Origin: Phreatobacter aquaticus
GTDB lineage: Bacteria > Pseudomonadota > Alphaproteobacteria > Rhizobiales > Phreatobacteraceae
Assembly (NCBI RefSeq): GCF_005160265.1
Contig: NZ_CP039865.1
Coordinates: 186,001 to 250,000 of the forward strand
DNA: 64,000 nucleotides
Direction of reading: 5' to 3'
Part shown: in pieces, positions 25,322-33,331 of the stretch
How the letters are laid out: every line of letters begins with the position of its first letter
Position numbering within the stretch: position 1 is the stretch's first letter
Notes under the pieces: model-generated
The model's database searches: none
Told to the model about the DNA's origin: nothing
What the model saw: the letters and a program-made list of their open reading frames with translations, nothing else
Program-made: the position numbers and the translations under genes

Positions 25322-25690
25322 TCAGTTCGGCGCCACGACCGGATGGACCGGCGTGAACGGCTCGATGCGCACGATACCCGCGGCGAACACGCCGATGCGC
25401 GCCACAGGCGCCATCACCAGAGCGCCATTGGCGCCGCGCTGAACCGAATATTGCCAGAGCGACAGCTGACCATCGGCGGCCACCTTGCGGGCGATCGCCT
25501 CGGCGGGCGCACCCTGGCCCATGGCGGCGAGATCGGCGGCCGGCACGCCGACGAAGATCTCGTCACGCGGGCTGATCACCTTGAACATGGTCACGGCATC
25601 GGCGGCCGAGGCCTTGGCGGCGAAACCAATCGCCATGGCGGCAAGGGTGGTCGCCATGATGAAGCGGCGCGGCAGGGACTTGTTGGACAT
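25322..25690 (-). CDS. Small secreted protein divergent from the TonB receptor
   Basis: 122 residues, with ATG 25690 preceded by AAGGAG. A signal peptide is clear (SLPRRFIMATTLAAMAIGFA...ASA). The mature part contains a DAVTMFKVISPRDEIFVGVP segment and LSLWQYSVQRGANGALVMAP, with no Cys and few His. I do not recognise the family. The shared intergenic region with the TonB receptor, containing one palindrome, suggests co-regulation and a role in the same uptake process. Confidence 0.62.
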   Translation of the reverse strand: MSNKSLPRRFIMATTLAAMAIGFAAKASAADAVTMFKVISPRDEIFVGVPAADLAAMGQGAPAEAIARKVAADGQLSLWQYSVQRGANGALVMAPVARIGVFAAGIVRIEPFTPVHPVVAPN

Positions 25691-25925
25691 GGGTCGGCTC
25701 CTTGGATCGGCATGCGCCGGGGCGTCCGGCGGTGTCAGTGGCGCAGCGTCTCCGGACGAGCCTTCATTGGCGCTCTCCAGCACTGCGGTTGACCGGACAA
25801 TGTGCGGCAGGTGTTTCAATCGAACCCCTTGGCCTGCGCCTCGCGTTTCATGCTTTGCAGCCAGGCCCACCAGGGCTTTCTCCCGGGGTCCGGTCGCCGG
25901 AGAGGTTGACATCGGCACATCCAAT

Positions 25926-25946
25926 TGATGTAACGTTATTACATCA
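25926..25946. promoter_or_regulatory. Perfect palindromic operator, Zur-like candidate
   Basis: TGATGTAA and TTACATCA are exact inverted repeats around CGTTA, giving 16 paired positions in 21. It lies 34 bases before the TonB receptor start and between divergent genes. The AT-rich ATGTAA...TTACAT form resembles Fur-superfamily (Zur) sites, and the receptor looks ZnuD-like, so zinc repression is the leading hypothesis. No match to a published alphaproteobacterial consensus could be checked. Confidence 0.6.
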
Positions 25947-25979
25947 CTTATGCCGCCACTGGCGGACCGGAGCCTTTGC

Positions 25980-28085
25980 ATGTCCCCTCGCCGTCTCGCG
26001 CGCCCCCGCCTTCTCGGGCTCGCCGCCCTGGTGCTTCTGCCCGCTTCCGCTTCGGCCCAGACCGCGCTTCCGGAAATCCTGATCGAGGCGCCCCGTCGCC
26101 CGGCCGATGCCGGTCCCGACCTTGCCCTCACCCCCGGCCAACTGCAGGTGATCGATCGCGCCTTCGTGCCGGTGACCGTGGTCAACGAGGCCGACATCCA
26201 GCGCAATGGCGGCTCCTCGCTCGGCGATCAGTTGTTCACCCTGCCGGGCATCACCGGCAACAGTTTCGCGCCCGGTTCCGCCAATCGCCCGGTGATCCGG
26301 GGCCTCGACAATGCCCGCGTGCGCATCCAGGAAAACGGCCTCGGCTCGGCCGATGTCTCCGATCTCTCGGAAGATCACGCGGTGCCGATCGACCCGCTCG
26401 CGGCCGAGCGGATCGAGGTCATCCGCGGGCCGGCCGCGCTGCGCTTCGGCTCGGCGGCGATCGGCGGCGTGGTCAATGTCACCAATGAGCGCATCCCGAC
26501 CCGGCTTGGTCCGGAGGGCGTATCCGGCCAGATCCGCGGCTCGTTCAATTCGGGCGACAACGGCCACGACGGCGCGGCGCAGGTGCGCGGCCGCTCGGGC
26601 AACTGGGCCTATTCCGCCGACATCTACGCCCGCAGCGCCGGCGACTATGCGACCCCGCATGGCCGCCAAGCCAATTCCTATTCCCAGACCTATGGCGGCT
26701 CGTTCGGCGCCTCATACTTCTTCAACAACGGCTTCATCGGAGCCAGCATCTCGCAGTTCAATGCGCTCTACGGCATGCCGGGCGTCGAGCCCGCCGCAAA
26801 CCGCACCCGCATCGACATGATCCAGACCCGGATCGCCTCCAAGGGCGAGTTCCGCTTCGACGGCGGCCCGCTCGATGCTGTCCGCTTCTGGCTCGGTGGC
26901 TCGCTCTACCGCCACAACGAGCAGAGCCTAGTCGGGTCCAGCTTCGAGACCGCCGCGACCTTCCGCAACCAGGAGCTGGAGGGCCGCGTCGAGACGGCGT
27001 TCAAGCCGCTGACGACCCCGATCGGCACGCTGTCGTCGGTCTTCGGCGTCCAGCTCGGGGCGCAGAATCTCGGAACCTCCGGCGAAGCTGGCGGCCTGCT
27101 GTCGCCTGCCAATACCCGCACCGCCGCGGCCTTCCTGTTCAACGAACTGGCCTTCACGCCGGAAACCCGCATGCAGGCGGCGTTCCGCATCGAGCAGGCC
27201 CGCATCACCGGGACGGCCTCGACCTTCCCGGCCGATTACCTCGGTCCGACCCTGCCGAATGAATTCGGCGCGACGCGCGCCTTCACCCCGATGAGCGCCA
27301 GCCTCGGCTTCCTGCAGAACCTGCCCTTCGGCTTTGTGGGCTCCATCACGGGCCAATATGTCGAGCGTGCGCCGCGCGCCCAGGAGCTGTTCTCCAAGGG
27401 ACCGCACGAGGCTTCCGGCACGTTCGAGATCGGCAATCCGAACCTGCGCAAGGAGGCCGCCACCACTTTCGAGCTCGGACTGAGGCGCGCGCAGGGCCCC
27501 TGGCGGGTCGACGCCTCCGCCTATTACACGCGCTATTCCGGCTTCATCTACAAGCGCCTGACCGGCGTCACCTGCGACGACGACTTCGCCAGCTGCGGCA
27601 CCGGCGGCACCGAACTGCAGCAGGTCGTCTTCGGCCAGCAGGATGCGACCTTCTATGGTGCCGAGCTGCGCTCGCAATATGACATCGGCCAGCTCGGCTC
27701 CGGCACAATCGGCGTCGAGGGCCAGTATGACTTCGTGCGCGCCCGGTTCGCCGACGGCACCAATGTGCCGCGCATTCCGCCGCATCGCCTGGGTGGCGGC
27801 GTCTACTGGCGCGATGCCAACTGGTTCGCCAGGATGACGCTGCTCCACGCCTTCTCCCACACCGAGACCGCGCCGAACGAAACGCGCACAGCCGGCTACA
27901 ACCTGCTCAATGCCGAACTCAGCTACCGCATGGCCCTGCGCGGCTCGGCGTTCAAGGAGATGACTGTCGGCCTGACCGGCACCAACCTGCTCAACGAGGA
28001 CATCCGCAACTCGGTCTCGTTCCGTAAGGACGAGGTCCTGATGCCCGGCCGCACGGTCCGGTTCTTCACCAGCGTCAAGTTCTGA
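25980..28085 (+). CDS. TonB-dependent outer-membrane receptor, ZnuD-like
   Basis: 701 residues from ATG 25980 (GGAG upstream) with a signal peptide ending near SASAQ. The plug domain occupies about 45-165: VTVVNEADIQRNGGSSLGDQ, RPVIRGLDNARVRIQENG, DVSDLSEDHAVPIDPLAAER and IEVIRGPAALRFGSAAIGGV. The barrel runs to a terminal Phe (FFTSVKF). The SEDHAV...VEVIRGPAAL pattern is like ZnuD zinc receptors, but other TonB substrates remain possible. Energy comes from TonB-ExbBD encoded elsewhere. A palindrome upstream suggests metal repression. Confidence 0.87.
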   Translation: MSPRRLARPRLLGLAALVLLPASASAQTALPEILIEAPRRPADAGPDLALTPGQLQVIDRAFVPVTVVNEADIQRNGGSSLGDQLFTLPGITGNSFAPGSANRPVIRGLDNARVRIQENGLGSADVSDLSEDHAVPIDPLAAERIEVIRGPAALRFGSAAIGGVVNVTNERIPTRLGPEGVSGQIRGSFNSGDNGHDGAAQVRGRSGNWAYSADIYARSAGDYATPHGRQANSYSQTYGGSFGASYFFNNGFIGASISQFNALYGMPGVEPAANRTRIDMIQTRIASKGEFRFDGGPLDAVRFWLGGSLYRHNEQSLVGSSFETAATFRNQELEGRVETAFKPLTTPIGTLSSVFGVQLGAQNLGTSGEAGGLLSPANTRTAAAFLFNELAFTPETRMQAAFRIEQARITGTASTFPADYLGPTLPNEFGATRAFTPMSASLGFLQNLPFGFVGSITGQYVERAPRAQELFSKGPHEASGTFEIGNPNLRKEAATTFELGLRRAQGPWRVDASAYYTRYSGFIYKRLTGVTCDDDFASCGTGGTELQQVVFGQQDATFYGAELRSQYDIGQLGSGTIGVEGQYDFVRARFADGTNVPRIPPHRLGGGVYWRDANWFARMTLLHAFSHTETAPNETRTAGYNLLNAELSYRMALRGSAFKEMTVGLTGTNLLNEDIRNSVSFRKDEVLMPGRTVRFFTSVKF

Positions 28086-28093
28086 CCTGCGTG

Positions 28094-28166
28094 CCAAGAG
28101 TCGGAACGGTCTAGACCATCGGGCCGAATGTCTCTTGCTCCATACAAAGCCTAACCTGACTCTTGG
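28094..28166. promoter_or_regulatory. Symmetric region upstream of the RND pump operon
   Basis: CCAAGAGTC (28094-28102) and GACTCTTGG (28158-28166) are exact inverted repeats, and between them lies the 10-bp palindrome GGTCTAGACC (28108-28117). The region starts just after the TonB gene and lies 57 bases before the adaptor gene. It could be an operator for a repressor encoded elsewhere or a hairpin separating the two units. Confidence 0.45.
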
Positions 28167-28222
28167 GAAACCGGGCCATGGCGGACTGTGTCCGCAGTCC
28201 GGCGCCCAGGAGGACAGGGCCG

Positions 28223-29455
28223 ATGCTCAGGATCGTCATCGTTTTCGGGCTTCTCGCCATTGTCGGCGGCATCGCCACCTGGCGGCCGGATCTCGCCGAA
28301 CAGGCCTATGTGAAGGCACAGAGCCTGATCGGCGCCAGCAAGCCCGGTGGAACCCAGACGGCGGGAACGCCGCGCCCGGCCCCGGGCGCCCAGCCGCAGC
28401 GTGCTGCTCCCCCCGCCGTGCCGGTCAATCTCGCGCGTGTCGAAAAGCGCAGCATGCCGATCGTGGTCGACGCCGTCGGCACGGTCCAGGCGATGGCTTC
28501 GATCCAGATCAAGCCGCGCATCGACACCCAGGTGGCCCAGGTCCACGTCTCGGAAGGCGCTCAGGTCAAGCAGGGCGACCTCTTGTTCACCCTCGACGAC
28601 CGGACCCTGAAGGCCCAGCTGGCCCAGCTTGAGGCCCAGATCGAGCGGACCAAGGCCCAGATCGAGCAGGCCACCCGCGACCGCGACCGCACCACTGACC
28701 TGTTCCGCCGCGGCGTCGGCACCGAAGTCGCCCGCGACAATGCGATTTCCTCGCTGCGCGCGCTCGAGGCCCAGCTGGTCGCCGACAACGCCAATCGCGA
28801 CAATATCACAACCCAGATCAGCTTCACCGTCATCCGGGCGCCGGTCTCGGGCCGGATCGGCTCGATCTCGACCAAGCCGGGCGCGCTCGTGCGTTCTGCC
28901 GATGTCGCCGCCATGGCGACCGTCAACCAGATGGACCCGATCTACATCGCCTTCGCGGTGCCCCAGGCGACCTTCTACGAGCTCCGTTCGGCACTCGGCA
29001 CCGATCCGACCCAGATCAAGGTCGATGCCAATGTTGGTGGCCAGACGGCCCATGGGACGGTCGCGTTCATCGAGAACCAGGTGGATCTCGCCACCGGCAC
29101 GGTGACCGCCAAGGCCCGCATGGTGAACGGCACGGAAGTGCTGTGGCCGGGCGCCTATGTGCCCGTGAAGATCACGCTCGGCTTCCAGGCCGATGCCATC
29201 GTCATTCCGACCTCGGCGCTCCAGGTCGGGCAGAACGGCAGCTATGTGTTCACGGCCAGGGACGGCCGCGCGGCGGTGGCGAATGTCACGGTGGCGCGCA
29301 CTCTGGGCGACCAGGCGATCATCGCCTCCGGACTGGTCGGCGGCGAGGACGTGATCACGTCCGGCCAGCTGCGGCTGACCAACGGCATCGCGGTGGTTCC
29401 GCGACCGACCGGGGCCGCGGCCAATGACACCCCGCCCCGCGGCCGGCAGAGCTGA
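28223..29455 (+). CDS. RND efflux periplasmic adaptor (membrane fusion protein)
   Basis: 410 residues. ATG 28223 has a very strong AGGAGGA site eight bases upstream. An N-terminal anchor (LRIVIVFGLLAIVGGIATW) is followed by a Pro/Ala linker, the lipoyl half-motifs (VQAMASIQIKPRIDTQVAQV; FTVIRAPVSGRIG), a coiled-coil hairpin at about 130-195 and beta-barrel domains. It links the inner-membrane pump to an outer-membrane channel. No channel gene is next to it, so a TolC-type protein from elsewhere is needed. Confidence 0.92.
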   Translation: MLRIVIVFGLLAIVGGIATWRPDLAEQAYVKAQSLIGASKPGGTQTAGTPRPAPGAQPQRAAPPAVPVNLARVEKRSMPIVVDAVGTVQAMASIQIKPRIDTQVAQVHVSEGAQVKQGDLLFTLDDRTLKAQLAQLEAQIERTKAQIEQATRDRDRTTDLFRRGVGTEVARDNAISSLRALEAQLVADNANRDNITTQISFTVIRAPVSGRIGSISTKPGALVRSADVAAMATVNQMDPIYIAFAVPQATFYELRSALGTDPTQIKVDANVGGQTAHGTVAFIENQVDLATGTVTAKARMVNGTEVLWPGAYVPVKITLGFQADAIVIPTSALQVGQNGSYVFTARDGRAAVANVTVARTLGDQAIIASGLVGGEDVITSGQLRLTNGIAVVPRPTGAAANDTPPRGRQS

Positions 29456-29467
29456 GGGATCTGAACC

Positions 29468-32400
29468 ATGCTCTCGGAACTCTGCATCCGCCGTCCCGTC
29501 ATGACCATCCTGCTGATGGTCTCCTTCGTCGCCGCGGGACTGTTCGGCTACCGGCAATTGCCGGTCTCGGCCCTGCCGCGCGTCGAGTTCCCGACCATCC
29601 AGGTGACGGCGCAGCTGCCGGGCGCCAGCCCCGAGACCATGGCCTCGTCGGTGGCCCTCGTGCTCGAGAAGCAGTTCTCGACCATCGCGGGCATCGCCTC
29701 GATGACCTCGACCTCGTCCTACGGCAACACCTCGATCGTGCTGCAGTTCGATCTCGCCCGGAACATCGACGGCGCGGCGCTTGACGTTCAGTCGCAGATT
29801 TCCACCGCCATGCGCCGCCTGCCGGCCGATCTGACGACGCCGCCGAGCTTCCGGAAAGTGAACCCGGCTGACCAGCCGGTGATGTTCCTCGCCGTGTCGT
29901 CTGACCTGGCGCGCCTCTCCGACGTCGACCGCTTCGCCAACTCGTCGATCCTGCCCCGCATCGCGACCCTTCCCGGCATTGCCCAGGTGCTGATCTTCGG
30001 CACCCAGAAATATGCCGTCCGCATCCGCGCCGACCTCGACCAGTTGACCTCGCGCGGCATGACGCTGACCGACCTGCAGACGGCCCTGGCTGCTGCCAAT
30101 TCCAACCGTCCGGTCGGCTCGGTCAACGAGGGGCCGCGCTCGGCGATCCTCGACGCCACCGGCCCGCTGATGCGGGCGGCCGACTATGCGCCGATCATCG
30201 TCTCCTACCAGAACGGCTCGCCGGTTCGCCTCAGCGATGTCGCCACCCCGACCGACAGCGTTGAGAACGACCGCATTGCCGCCTGGCTCGACGGCAAGCG
30301 CGCCATCGTGCTCGCGGTCTATCGCCAGCCGGACGCCAATACGGTCGAGGTCGTCGACCGCATCCGTGCCCTTCTGCCGCAGATCACCAGCGAAGCCCCG
30401 GCCGCCTACAACATCCAGGTGCTGAACGATCGCTCGCTGACGATCCGCGAATCGGTTGCCGATGTGCAGTTCACGCTGGCTCTGGCCGGCCTGCTGGTGA
30501 TCATCGTCATCTGGTTCTTCCTGAAGAGCTGGCGCGCCACCCTCATTCCGGCCATCGCCCTGCCGATCTCGGTCATCGGCACCTTCGCCGGCATGTATGT
30601 GCTGGGCTATTCGATCGACAACATCTCCCTGCTCGCCCTGACGCTGGCGGTCGGCTTCGTCGTCGACGACGCCATCGTCATGCTCGAGAACATCATGCGC
30701 CATATCGAGGAGGGCATGGATCCGTTCCAGGCCGCCCTCGTCGGCTCGCGCGAGGTGGGCTTCACCATCGTGTCGATGACCATCTCGCTCTGCGCGGTGT
30801 TCATCCCCGTCCTGTTCATGGGCGGCGTCGTCGGACGCATGTTCGCCCAGTTCGGCGTCGTCATCTCCATGGCGATCCTGATCTCGGGCATCGTCTCGCT
30901 GACGCTGACGCCCATGCTGTGCTCGCGCACGCTCAAGCCCCATGACCCGCATCACCGCCCGTTCTTCCTGCTGCGCTGGTTCGAGAGCTTCTTCACCGGT
31001 CTGACCAAGAGCTATGCCTGGGCGGTCCGAAAGGTCGTCGGCATCCCGCTGATCATGCTCGGCGTCACGGCGGCAACCTTCGTCTTCACCTTCATCCTGT
31101 TCCGCGACATTCCCAAGGGCTTCTTCCCCCAGGAGGACAACGGCCTGATCACGGCGGCGACACTCGGGCCCGACGATGCGTCCTTCGAGGCCATGGTGGT
31201 GCGCTCGCGCGAGCTAGGCGCGGTCATCGGGCGCGATCCCGACGTCGTCTCGGTGATGGTCAATGTCGGCGGCGGCAATGCCGCCAACACGCAGAATTCC
31301 GGCCGCCTCTTCATCACGTTGCGCCAGAAGCCGGAGCGCACCGCGAGCGCCACGGAAGTGATCCAGCGCCTGCGTCGCGCCGCGGCCGGCGTGGTCGGCA
31401 TCCAGGCCTTCTTCCAGGCGATCCAGACCATCAATGTCGGCGGCGTGCAGAGCCGCAGCCAGTACCAGTACACGCTGCAGTCACCCGATCTCGAGGGCCT
31501 GCGGACCTTCGCCCCGATCCTGGAGGCCAAGATCCGGACGCTTCCTGGCATTCTGGACGTCAATTCCGACCTGCAGATGCGCGCCCGCTCCACCATGGTG
31601 GATGTCGATCGCGATGCCGCCTCGAGGCTCGGCGTCAATGCCGACGCGATCCGCAACGTGCTCTACTCGGCCTTCGGCGTGCGTCAGGTCTCGACCATCT
31701 ACGCACCGGAGGACACCTATCAGGTGATCCTCGAGGCCGATCCGAAATACAGCGACACCACCAACATGCTGCGGCGACTGTCGGTGCGCTCCAGCACGGG
31801 CATGATCGTGCCGCTCGATGCCGTGGCCAAGCTGCGCGAGACCCCGACCGCGCTCACCGTCGGCCATCTCGCCCAGCTGCCGGCCGTCACCATCTCGTTC
31901 AACCTGCCACCGGGCGTCGCCCTGTCACAGGCCGTCGAGCGGATCGAGGCGGCGGCCCGCGAGGTCGGCCTGCCGGCAACGGTCGCGACATCCTTCCAGG
32001 GCACCGCGCAGGTGTTCCAGCAGGCGGTGGCGAACCAGGGCTTGCTGCTGTTTGCCGCCGTGCTGGTGATCTACATCATCCTCGGCATTCTCTATGAAAG
32101 CTTCATCCACCCGCTGACCATTCTGTCAGGCCTGCCGTCGGCCGGCATCGGCGCGCTGCTCACCCTGCAGCTCACCGGCTTCGATCTCTCGGTCATCGCC
32201 ATGATTGGCATCGTCATGCTGATCGGCATCGTGAAGAAGAACGCCATCATGATGGTCGACTTCGCAATCGAGCGGAAAAGCCACGGGGTCTCCGCCAAGG
32301 AGGCGATCATCGAAGCCTGCGTGCTGCGCTTCCGGCCGATCATGATGACGACGCTCTGCGCCATTCTGGGCGCCGTCCCGATCGCCATCGGCCATGGCGC

Positions 32401-32590
32401 CGGCGCCGAGCTCCGTCAGCCCCTCGGCATGGCGGTGGTCGGCGGCCTGATCGTCTCTCAGCTGCTCACCCTGTTCATCACGCCGGTCGTCTACCTGATG
32501 TTCGATCGGCTGAGCGAATGGATCGGCAGCCGCGGCTCGGTGAAGAAGACCGCCAACGAAACCGTGCCGCACGGCACGCCGGCCGAATGA
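29468..32590 (+). CDS. RND multidrug efflux permease (HAE1, MdtB/AcrB type)
   Basis: 1040 residues, the normal length. N-terminus LSELCIRRPVMTILLM, twelve membrane helices in two halves with large periplasmic loops after helices 1 and 7. Proton-relay residues are visible: the Asp pair in helix 4 (VGFVVDDAIVMLEN) and Lys in helix 10 (GIVKKNAIMMVDFA). Loop segments such as LPGASPETMASSV fit the MdtB/C-like HAE1 pumps that export hydrophobic or amphipathic toxins. It follows the adaptor by 12 bases in one operon. Confidence 0.93.
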   Translation: MLSELCIRRPVMTILLMVSFVAAGLFGYRQLPVSALPRVEFPTIQVTAQLPGASPETMASSVALVLEKQFSTIAGIASMTSTSSYGNTSIVLQFDLARNIDGAALDVQSQISTAMRRLPADLTTPPSFRKVNPADQPVMFLAVSSDLARLSDVDRFANSSILPRIATLPGIAQVLIFGTQKYAVRIRADLDQLTSRGMTLTDLQTALAAANSNRPVGSVNEGPRSAILDATGPLMRAADYAPIIVSYQNGSPVRLSDVATPTDSVENDRIAAWLDGKRAIVLAVYRQPDANTVEVVDRIRALLPQITSEAPAAYNIQVLNDRSLTIRESVADVQFTLALAGLLVIIVIWFFLKSWRATLIPAIALPISVIGTFAGMYVLGYSIDNISLLALTLAVGFVVDDAIVMLENIMRHIEEGMDPFQAALVGSREVGFTIVSMTISLCAVFIPVLFMGGVVGRMFAQFGVVISMAILISGIVSLTLTPMLCSRTLKPHDPHHRPFFLLRWFESFFTGLTKSYAWAVRKVVGIPLIMLGVTAATFVFTFILFRDIPKGFFPQEDNGLITAATLGPDDASFEAMVVRSRELGAVIGRDPDVVSVMVNVGGGNAANTQNSGRLFITLRQKPERTASATEVIQRLRRAAAGVVGIQAFFQAIQTINVGGVQSRSQYQYTLQSPDLEGLRTFAPILEAKIRTLPGILDVNSDLQMRARSTMVDVDRDAASRLGVNADAIRNVLYSAFGVRQVSTIYAPEDTYQVILEADPKYSDTTNMLRRLSVRSSTGMIVPLDAVAKLRETPTALTVGHLAQLPAVTISFNLPPGVALSQAVERIEAAAREVGLPATVATSFQGTAQVFQQAVANQGLLLFAAVLVIYIILGILYESFIHPLTILSGLPSAGIGALLTLQLTGFDLSVIAMIGIVMLIGIVKKNAIMMVDFAIERKSHGVSAKEAIIEACVLRFRPIMMTTLCAILGAVPIAIGHGAGAELRQPLGMAVVGGLIVSQLLTLFITPVVYLMFDRLSEWIGSRGSVKKTANETVPHGTPAE

Positions 32591-32682
32591 AGAAAATTTA
32601 ACCCGCTCTGACGCGGGTTTGACCGGTGGCGGCCCGGCCTGACGTTGACACTTGGCCGGGCGGGGCCTTACCCCTGTCGGTC

Positions 32683-33327
32683 ATGTCTCGCCGTACCGCC
32701 GTGATTGCCGACGACCATGGAATGTACCGGATGGGCCTGGCCTTCACGTTGAAGGACAGGCTCGGCTTCGACGACGTCGAGGAGGCGGGATCGCTTGACG
32801 AGGCATTGGCCCGTCTCGGCGAGAATGGCGACATAGCCCTCGCCCTGTTCGATCTCTCCATGCCGGGAATGGCGAGCGCCGCGAGCCTCGCCGCCGTGCG
32901 CGAATGCTATCCCGATCTGCCGATCGCGGTTGTCAGTGCCTCCGAGAACCGCAACGACGTGCTGGAGGCGCTGGCCGCCGGCGTCAACGGCTTCGTGCCG
33001 AAGCGGCTGGTCGATGCCGACCTCGTGGCAGCGCTCCAGGCCATTGTCGATGGCGCGATCTTCGTGCCGTCCAGCATGGCGCTGGGAGCCGCCGGCCGAA
33101 CCGCGCCGCCCGCCGCCCATGTCATCGACCTGACCCGCCTGACGCCGCGCCAGCGCGACGTGCTCGGCCTGTTGGTCCAGGGCAGATCCAACAAGGAAAT
33201 CGCCCGCGCGCTCGACCTCGGCCACGGCACGGTGAAGATCCACCTCGCCGCCCTGTTCCGCCATCTGGGTGTGCACAACCGCGCTGCCGCCGTCGCCGCC
33301 GCAGCCCCCCTGCTCGCCAAGCTCTAG
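32683..33327 (+). CDS. LuxR/NarL-type response regulator
   Basis: 214 residues. The receiver domain covers about 5-120, with Asp10-Asp11, phospho-acceptor Asp57 (LALFDLSMPGM) and Lys near 104. The C-terminal LuxR helix-turn-helix is at about 150-205 (LTPRQRDVLGLLVQGRSNKEIARALDLGHGTVKIH). ATG 32683 begins the conserved receiver start SRRTAVIADDH. Its stop lies four bases from the stop of the convergent hybrid kinase, which is the likely partner. Targets are unknown; the neighbouring DUF2855/AidB genes are candidates. Confidence 0.9.
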   Translation: MSRRTAVIADDHGMYRMGLAFTLKDRLGFDDVEEAGSLDEALARLGENGDIALALFDLSMPGMASAASLAAVRECYPDLPIAVVSASENRNDVLEALAAGVNGFVPKRLVDADLVAALQAIVDGAIFVPSSMALGAAGRTAPPAAHVIDLTRLTPRQRDVLGLLVQGRSNKEIARALDLGHGTVKIHLAALFRHLGVHNRAAAVAAAAPLLAKL

Positions 33328-33331
33328 GCGA

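Noticed and set aside
28151-30955. Very long minus-strand frame (over 900 codons) opposite the RND adaptor and permease
   Set aside because: High GC makes antisense frames long. The product is low-complexity (Asp, Arg, Gly, His-rich) while the plus strand encodes clear RND proteins.
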